DNA of 10,000 nucleotides from assembly GCF_020217025.1 (NCBI RefSeq), contig NZ_JAIWOF010000232.1, positions 1-10,000 on the forward strand, given 5' to 3'. The notes beneath the pieces are model-generated. The model saw nothing but the letters and a program-made list of their open reading frames with translations. It searched no databases and was not told the origin of the DNA. Source of the stretch: Flavobacterium sp. (GTDB lineage Bacteria; Bacteroidota; Bacteroidia; Flavobacteriales; Flavobacteriaceae). Positions 6,355-10,000 of this stretch are shown here, piece after piece (the first letter of the stretch is position 1; every line of letters starts with the position of its first letter). The position numbers and the translations under genes are program-made.

Positions 6355-6765
6355 ATGAAATATATTATTGTTATACTTACAACTATTCTTTTTATGAGCT
6401 GTAATGAGACCATAAAAAATGTAGAATCAATAGAAGTATATTACATTAGAGATGGTGTAAATTATCCAATTGATATAAATTGTGAGGCAATTAGAGATAA
6501 AGGTTTCGATGAAATAAGAGAAGAACTGTTAATTAATGATCCTGATTTTATTTCAAAATTCAAAATTCAATATAGAAAATTAAGACCATCTAATTCAAAC
6601 AAAACGTTTAATGTTAAAATGCAAGCTATTACTCACTTTAATGAAAAATCAGATACTATTTGTATAGGAACTTTTAATCAAATTTCAATTAATGGAAAAA
6701 ATGCAAATGATTCTAAAGAATTAATGTTATTGATTAAGGATAAAATTGGTGTAACTCCAAATTAA
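6355..6765 (+). CDS. Small putative lipoprotein of unknown function
   Basis: This 136-residue protein starts with a lipoprotein signal peptide: K2, a hydrophobic run IIVILTTILFM, then SC with the candidate lipidated cysteine at residue 16 (Phe at -3 departs slightly from the usual lipobox). The mature part is polar and looks like a compact alpha/beta domain, with YYIRDGVNYPI, CEAIRDKGFDEIREEL and a C-terminal TFNQISINGKN and ELMLLIKDKIG. A second cysteine (C43) and a third in DTICIG are present. I do not recognise the family. It probably sits on the periplasmic side of the inner membrane or on the outer membrane. It stands alone between the atp terminator and the promoter of the peptidase gene. 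Its codons look even more A/T-rich than those of its neighbours, which may mean weak codon selection or later arrival. Confidence 0.72.
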   Translation: MKYIIVILTTILFMSCNETIKNVESIEVYYIRDGVNYPIDINCEAIRDKGFDEIREELLINDPDFISKFKIQYRKLRPSNSNKTFNVKMQAITHFNEKSDTICIGTFNQISINGKNANDSKELMLLIKDKIGVTPN

Positions 6766-6869
6766 GGAAAAACAAGATAGTGCGGAATTTCATTCCTTAC
6801 CCAAAAATTAATTCTCACAACCACATCTTCATTTAACAAAACCTTTTTTTCCTCCTTTACTTTTATTGG

Positions 6870-6877
6870 TATATTTG
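6870..6877 (+). promoter_or_regulatory. Candidate -7 element upstream of the S9 peptidase gene
   Basis: TATATTTG matches TAnnTTTG exactly, 21 bp before the peptidase ATG at 6899, implying a short leader of roughly 15 nt. A run of T (6844-6850) lies at the -33 distance but lacks the G of the TTTG box. No terminator-like hairpin with a U-tract follows the lipoprotein gene in the 133-bp gap, so read-through into this gene is also possible. Confidence 0.5.
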
Positions 6878-6898
6878 TAAGTAACAAACTATTTTCCA

Positions 6899-9241
6899 AT
6901 GAAAAAATATTGCTGTTTCTTCTTACTACTTTTCATCTTTTTTGGTAATGCTCAAAATCTTCGTTTAGAAGACATCATGAAAGGCGACGAATTCATAGGG
7001 CACCAACCTGATAATCACCGTTGGTCTATCGATGGACAAACCGTTTTATTTGATTGGAATCCGAATAATGAAGTCGATAACAGTACCTATTTTTGGAACA
7101 AATCAAGTAAATCACCGCAAAAAGTAACGACTTCAAATCCGATTTACGATTTGGATTTCATCGCAACGCAAAAAGAGTATGATGTGGTATATTATACCAA
7201 TCAAGGTGTTTTGTATTCGTATACCAAATCCACAAAAAAGACTAAAAAAGTCATTCAATTAGCCGACCGAATAGCCTCTGTTCAAAGAAGTAGTGATCCT
7301 GATATTATCTTTTTTCAGCAAAACCGCAATGTGTATCAATTCAATACCAAAGATTTTTCGATTGTTCAATTGACGAATTTTAGAACAGGGAAAGAAAGTA
7401 AATCGTCAAAAGAAGAAGATTCGTTCTTAAAAAATCAACAAAAGGAATTGTTTCAATTTGTTCGCGATGAAGAAACATCTTCGAAATGGTATGAAGAAAA
7501 ATCTAAAAGCAAGAAAGAGAAATTCCCAAAAGAAATCTATTACGATAAATCAACTTTAGAACAAATAAAAGCATCACCAGATGGAAAATTTGTAACCTTT
7601 AGAATTTCTGATTATCCAAGTCAAGCTTCTACAAACGTTGAAAATTTCATTACAGATGATGGATTTACACGTCAAGAAAAAGCAAGAGCAAAAGTTTCAA
7701 CAGAAAATTTCAGTAAACACAAATTCGGAATTTTCAATGTTGAAAGAGATACAACGTATTATGTTTCGTTTTCCAATTTATCCGGAATCAAAGATGCACC
7801 AAAATATTATCAAGACTACGAAAATCTAAAAGACAAATCGGATTACGAAACCGCTATTGTAATGATGAGTCCAGTCTATAGCCAAGACGGAAAAAATGCC
7901 GTTTTAGAAATCAGAAGTCAAGACAACAAACACCGTTGGATGGTACAATTGGATTTAGTTTCAGGAAAAATAACCGAGTTAGACCATCAACACGATGAAG
8001 CTTGGATTGGCGGACCTGGAATTCCAGGCTATAGTTTCAGTAGCGGAACTATAGGTTTTATTGATAATTCGACTTTTTATTTTCAATCAGAAGCTACTGG
8101 TTTTTCGCATTTGTATACGTATAATTTGAAAACCAAGAAAAAAGAAGCGTTAACAAAAGGGAATTGGGAAGTTCGTGAAGTGAAATTAGCCAACGACAAA
8201 AAATCATTTTACATTACTACTACCACAACGCATCCAGGAAATAGAAGTTTTTACAAATTAGACATCGCTTCCAAAAAAATGACTGGAATTTTAATGAACG
8301 ACGGCAATTACGAAGTAGAAGTATCTCCAGATGAAAAAACACTTTTAGTGCGTTATTCGTATAAAAACAAACCATGGGAATTGTACGTTGGAGCCAACAA
8401 ACCTAATTCTGATTTGAAACAAATTACGTTTTCAACTACGCCAGAATTCAAAAAATACAATTGGAAAACACCAGAAGTTATCACATTTAAAGCAGAAGAT
8501 GGAACGACAATCTACGCACGTTTGTACCAACCAAAAGTGGAGAACAAGAACAAAGCGGCAGTCATTTTTGTACACGGTGCTGGATATTTGCAAAACGCAC
8601 ATAATTATTGGAGCACCTACCACAGAGAATACATGTTTCACAATATGTTAACCGATTTAGGCTACACCGTTTTAGACATCGATTACAGAGCCAGCGATGG
8701 TTATGGGCGCGATTTCAGAACGGGAATCTACCGTCACATGGGTGGAAAAGATTTATCGGACCATTTAGATGGAAAGAAATATTTAGTAGAAAAAGTAGGA
8801 ATTGACGCCAACCGTGTTGGAATTTACGGCGGCTCTTATGGCGGATTCATCACATTGATGGCATTGCTAACAGAACCTGGCGAATTCAAAGCAGGCGCAG
8901 CATTACGTTCGGTTACAGATTGGGCGCATTACAATCATGGTTACACTTCAAATATTTTGAATTTCCCAGAAACCGATCCTGAAGCGTACAAGAAAAGTTC
9001 ACCGATTTATTTCGCGAATAACTTACAAGACAAATTGTTAATGTTACACGGAATGGTAGACGACAACGTACAATTTCAAGACATTGTGCGATTAACGCAA
9101 CGTTTTATCGAATTAGGAAAGAAAGACTGGGATTTAGCCGTATTTCCAGTAGAAGCGCATGGGTTTACCGAAACGTATTCTTGGGTTGATGAATACCGAA
9201 GAATTTTAGACTTATTCAACGAAAATCTATTACAAAAATAA
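6899..9241 (+). CDS. Secreted S9-family serine peptidase (DPP IV / prolyl oligopeptidase type)
   Basis: This is a 780-residue exported peptidase. A signal peptide at residues 1-18 (KKY, hydrophobic core, cleavage after GNA) sends it to the periplasm. Residues from about 30 to 520 look like the beta-propeller of DPP IV-type enzymes, with repeats such as ASPDGKFVTFR, SEATGFSHLYTYNLK and LTKGNWEVREV. The C-terminal alpha/beta-hydrolase domain from about 535 has HGAGY at 559-563 (oxyanion region), the nucleophile S646 in GGSYGG, D721 in HGMVDDNV and H754 in EAHGF, a complete triad. Such enzymes remove or cut short peptides, often after proline. The canonical DWVYEEE motif that holds the free N-terminus in true DPP IV is not evident; a WYEE at 197-200 sits in a lysine-rich stretch with different spacing. 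Substrate is therefore unassigned. The acetyltransferase gene starts one base after its stop. Confidence 0.93.
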   Translation: MKKYCCFFLLLFIFFGNAQNLRLEDIMKGDEFIGHQPDNHRWSIDGQTVLFDWNPNNEVDNSTYFWNKSSKSPQKVTTSNPIYDLDFIATQKEYDVVYYTNQGVLYSYTKSTKKTKKVIQLADRIASVQRSSDPDIIFFQQNRNVYQFNTKDFSIVQLTNFRTGKESKSSKEEDSFLKNQQKELFQFVRDEETSSKWYEEKSKSKKEKFPKEIYYDKSTLEQIKASPDGKFVTFRISDYPSQASTNVENFITDDGFTRQEKARAKVSTENFSKHKFGIFNVERDTTYYVSFSNLSGIKDAPKYYQDYENLKDKSDYETAIVMMSPVYSQDGKNAVLEIRSQDNKHRWMVQLDLVSGKITELDHQHDEAWIGGPGIPGYSFSSGTIGFIDNSTFYFQSEATGFSHLYTYNLKTKKKEALTKGNWEVREVKLANDKKSFYITTTTTHPGNRSFYKLDIASKKMTGILMNDGNYEVEVSPDEKTLLVRYSYKNKPWELYVGANKPNSDLKQITFSTTPEFKKYNWKTPEVITFKAEDGTTIYARLYQPKVENKNKAAVIFVHGAGYLQNAHNYWSTYHREYMFHNMLTDLGYTVLDIDYRASDGYGRDFRTGIYRHMGGKDLSDHLDGKKYLVEKVGIDANRVGIYGGSYGGFITLMALLTEPGEFKAGAALRSVTDWAHYNHGYTSNILNFPETDPEAYKKSSPIYFANNLQDKLLMLHGMVDDNVQFQDIVRLTQRFIELGKKDWDLAVFPVEAHGFTETYSWVDEYRRILDLFNENLLQK

Positions 9242-9242
9242 A

Positions 9243-9671
9243 ATGCCACAGTTACTCGAATTAGGAACAAAAGCCGAAATGTTAGAGCAATTGCCTATCA
9301 TCCAACAATTGTATCCTGATTATACACTTGAAATTTATGGGAATTTGCTAGACAAAATGATTCCGCACAATTACAAACAACTTGTTGTAGTCGAAAACGG
9401 AATCACTATTGGTTTAGCCGGATTTTGGATTGGAACTAAATTGTGGAGTGGCAAATATCTAGAAATGGATAATGTTGTCGTACACGAAGATTTTCGTTCC
9501 AAAGGAATTGGAAGTATTATGACCGAATATCTCAATCAAAAAGCAATCGATGAAAACTGTAATATGATTACTTTAGATGCGTATACGACCAATTTTGGAG
9601 CCCAAAAATTCTACATGAATCACGGATTTGTACCCAAAGGATTTCATTTTGTGAAATATTTGAAGGATTAA
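9243..9671 (+). CDS. GNAT family N-acetyltransferase
   Basis: This 142-residue protein has the GNAT fold signature. A beta strand, LEMDNVVVHEDFR (73-85), leads into the acetyl-CoA pyrophosphate-binding loop RSKGIG (85-90, the R-x-x-G-x-G motif A) and its helix, followed by ITLDAYTTNFGAQKFYMNHGFVPKGFHF, the typical motif B with the NxxAxxFYxxxGF pattern. It should transfer an acetyl group from acetyl-CoA to an amine; the substrate cannot be read from sequence. There is no signal peptide, so it is cytoplasmic, unlike the exported peptidase encoded one base upstream with which it is presumably co-transcribed. Its stop overlaps the stop of the convergent minus-strand gene. Family call is strong. 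Confidence 0.92.
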   Translation: MPQLLELGTKAEMLEQLPIIQQLYPDYTLEIYGNLLDKMIPHNYKQLVVVENGITIGLAGFWIGTKLWSGKYLEMDNVVVHEDFRSKGIGSIMTEYLNQKAIDENCNMITLDAYTTNFGAQKFYMNHGFVPKGFHFVKYLKD

Positions 9672-10000
9672 TTATTCAAGTATTCCCAAATAAAACTATA
9701 AAATTCACTTTGTTGTTTTACTCTTTTCTCGTAGCTCGAAATGTTACCTGAATGACCAGCAACCTTATTTACTTTCAAAAAAATAGGATTTTTCTGCGCT
9801 ATTCTATTTTGTAATCTTGCTGCAAATTTATAGGATTGAAAAGGCGGCACTCTATCGTCGTTTTCAGAAGTAATAATTAAGCAAGTTGGATAATTCACAT
9901 CTTCTTTAATCGTGTGATACGGCGAATATAAAAGCATAGATTGAAATTCTTCTTTGTTGTTTGGATCTCCATATTCATCAAAATGATGAATTCCAGAGGT
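9668..10000 (-). CDS. Prolyl oligopeptidase (S9A) C-terminal part, truncated by the window
   Basis: The minus-strand frame is open from the window edge to a TAA at 9668-9670, giving the last 110 residues of a longer protein. An internal Met (codon at 9935-9937) is not the start, since conserved family sequence continues upstream of it: FDEYGDPNNKEEF, then YSPYHTIKEDVNYPTCLI. These are prolyl endopeptidase hallmarks. ITSENDDRVPP holds the catalytic aspartate (first D of DDRV, equivalent to porcine POP D641) and VAGHSG the catalytic histidine (H680 equivalent). The nucleophilic serine, propeller domain and N-terminus lie outside the window, so localisation is unknown. The family cuts short peptides after proline. 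It converges on the acetyltransferase gene and shares TTAA with it. Confidence 0.9.
   Translation of the reverse strand, partial: TSGIHHFDEYGDPNNKEEFQSMLLYSPYHTIKEDVNYPTCLIITSENDDRVPPFQSYKFAARLQNRIAQKNPIFLKVNKVAGHSGNISSYEKRVKQQSEFYSFIWEYLNN

Noticed and set aside
6764..6798. Possible terminator after the lipoprotein gene (GGAAT/ATTCC, 5-bp stem)
   Set aside because: The stem is short, the loop has only three bases and no U-tract follows.
7638..7829. Small forward reading frame inside the S9 peptidase gene
   Set aside because: It is a shadow in another frame of a well-supported gene, with low-complexity lysine-rich content and no family features. The same applies to the frames at 8608-8805 (+) and 8432-8641 (-).
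9668..9937. Complete 89-residue minus-strand protein starting at 9937
   Set aside because: The frame stays open to the window edge with conserved prolyl oligopeptidase sequence upstream, so this Met is internal and the gene is truncated by the window.
1..10000. Defence system, CRISPR array, insertion sequence or prophage
   Set aside because: No spaced direct repeats, transposase, integrase, nuclease or phage-like gene is visible; all longer genes belong to housekeeping or peptidase families.

Overview
The window is ordinary chromosomal sequence from a low-GC member of the Bacteroidota, most likely Flavobacteriaceae (Flavobacterium or a close relative). The signs are the strong A/T bias, promoter-like TAnnTTTG (-7) motifs in place of sigma70 boxes, the absence of clear Shine-Dalgarno sequences, the ATP synthase layout, and a subunit a carrying a secreted N-terminal extension. 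The identification is by protein recognition alone, without database searches.

Bases 1-1082 hold the end of an upstream gene (possibly the gliding/type IX secretion gene porW/sprE; tentative), then a bactofilin gene, a small AtpZ-like two-helix membrane protein whose start codon overlaps the bactofilin stop, and a four-helix membrane protein in the position where AtpI sits in other bacteria. These genes are packed with gaps of 20 bp or less and read as one transcription unit.

Bases 1083-6280 hold the main ATP synthase operon: a promoter at about 1131-1160, then atpB (a), atpE (c), atpF (b), atpH (delta), atpA (alpha) and atpG (gamma), closed by a strong Rho-independent terminator. Together they encode all of the membrane sector, the peripheral stalk, the non-catalytic alpha subunit and the central-stalk gamma subunit. 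The catalytic beta subunit (atpD) and epsilon (atpC) are absent and must be encoded elsewhere. Two intergenic stem-loops lie inside the operon: a 13-bp stem between atpE and atpF, and a 16-bp stem built from degenerate 7-bp repeats between atpA and atpG. Both fall where expression of neighbouring subunits may need to differ.

Bases 6281-10000 are unrelated housekeeping or accessory genes: a small orphan lipoprotein, a secreted S9-family serine peptidase followed one base later by a GNAT acetyltransferase, and on the minus strand the C-terminal end of a prolyl oligopeptidase (S9A) gene. The last two genes converge and share a TTAA at which both stop. I see no tRNA, rRNA, CRISPR, insertion sequence or phage feature, and no clear novel system. 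The most interesting material is the regulatory architecture of the split ATP synthase operon and its linkage to a bactofilin.
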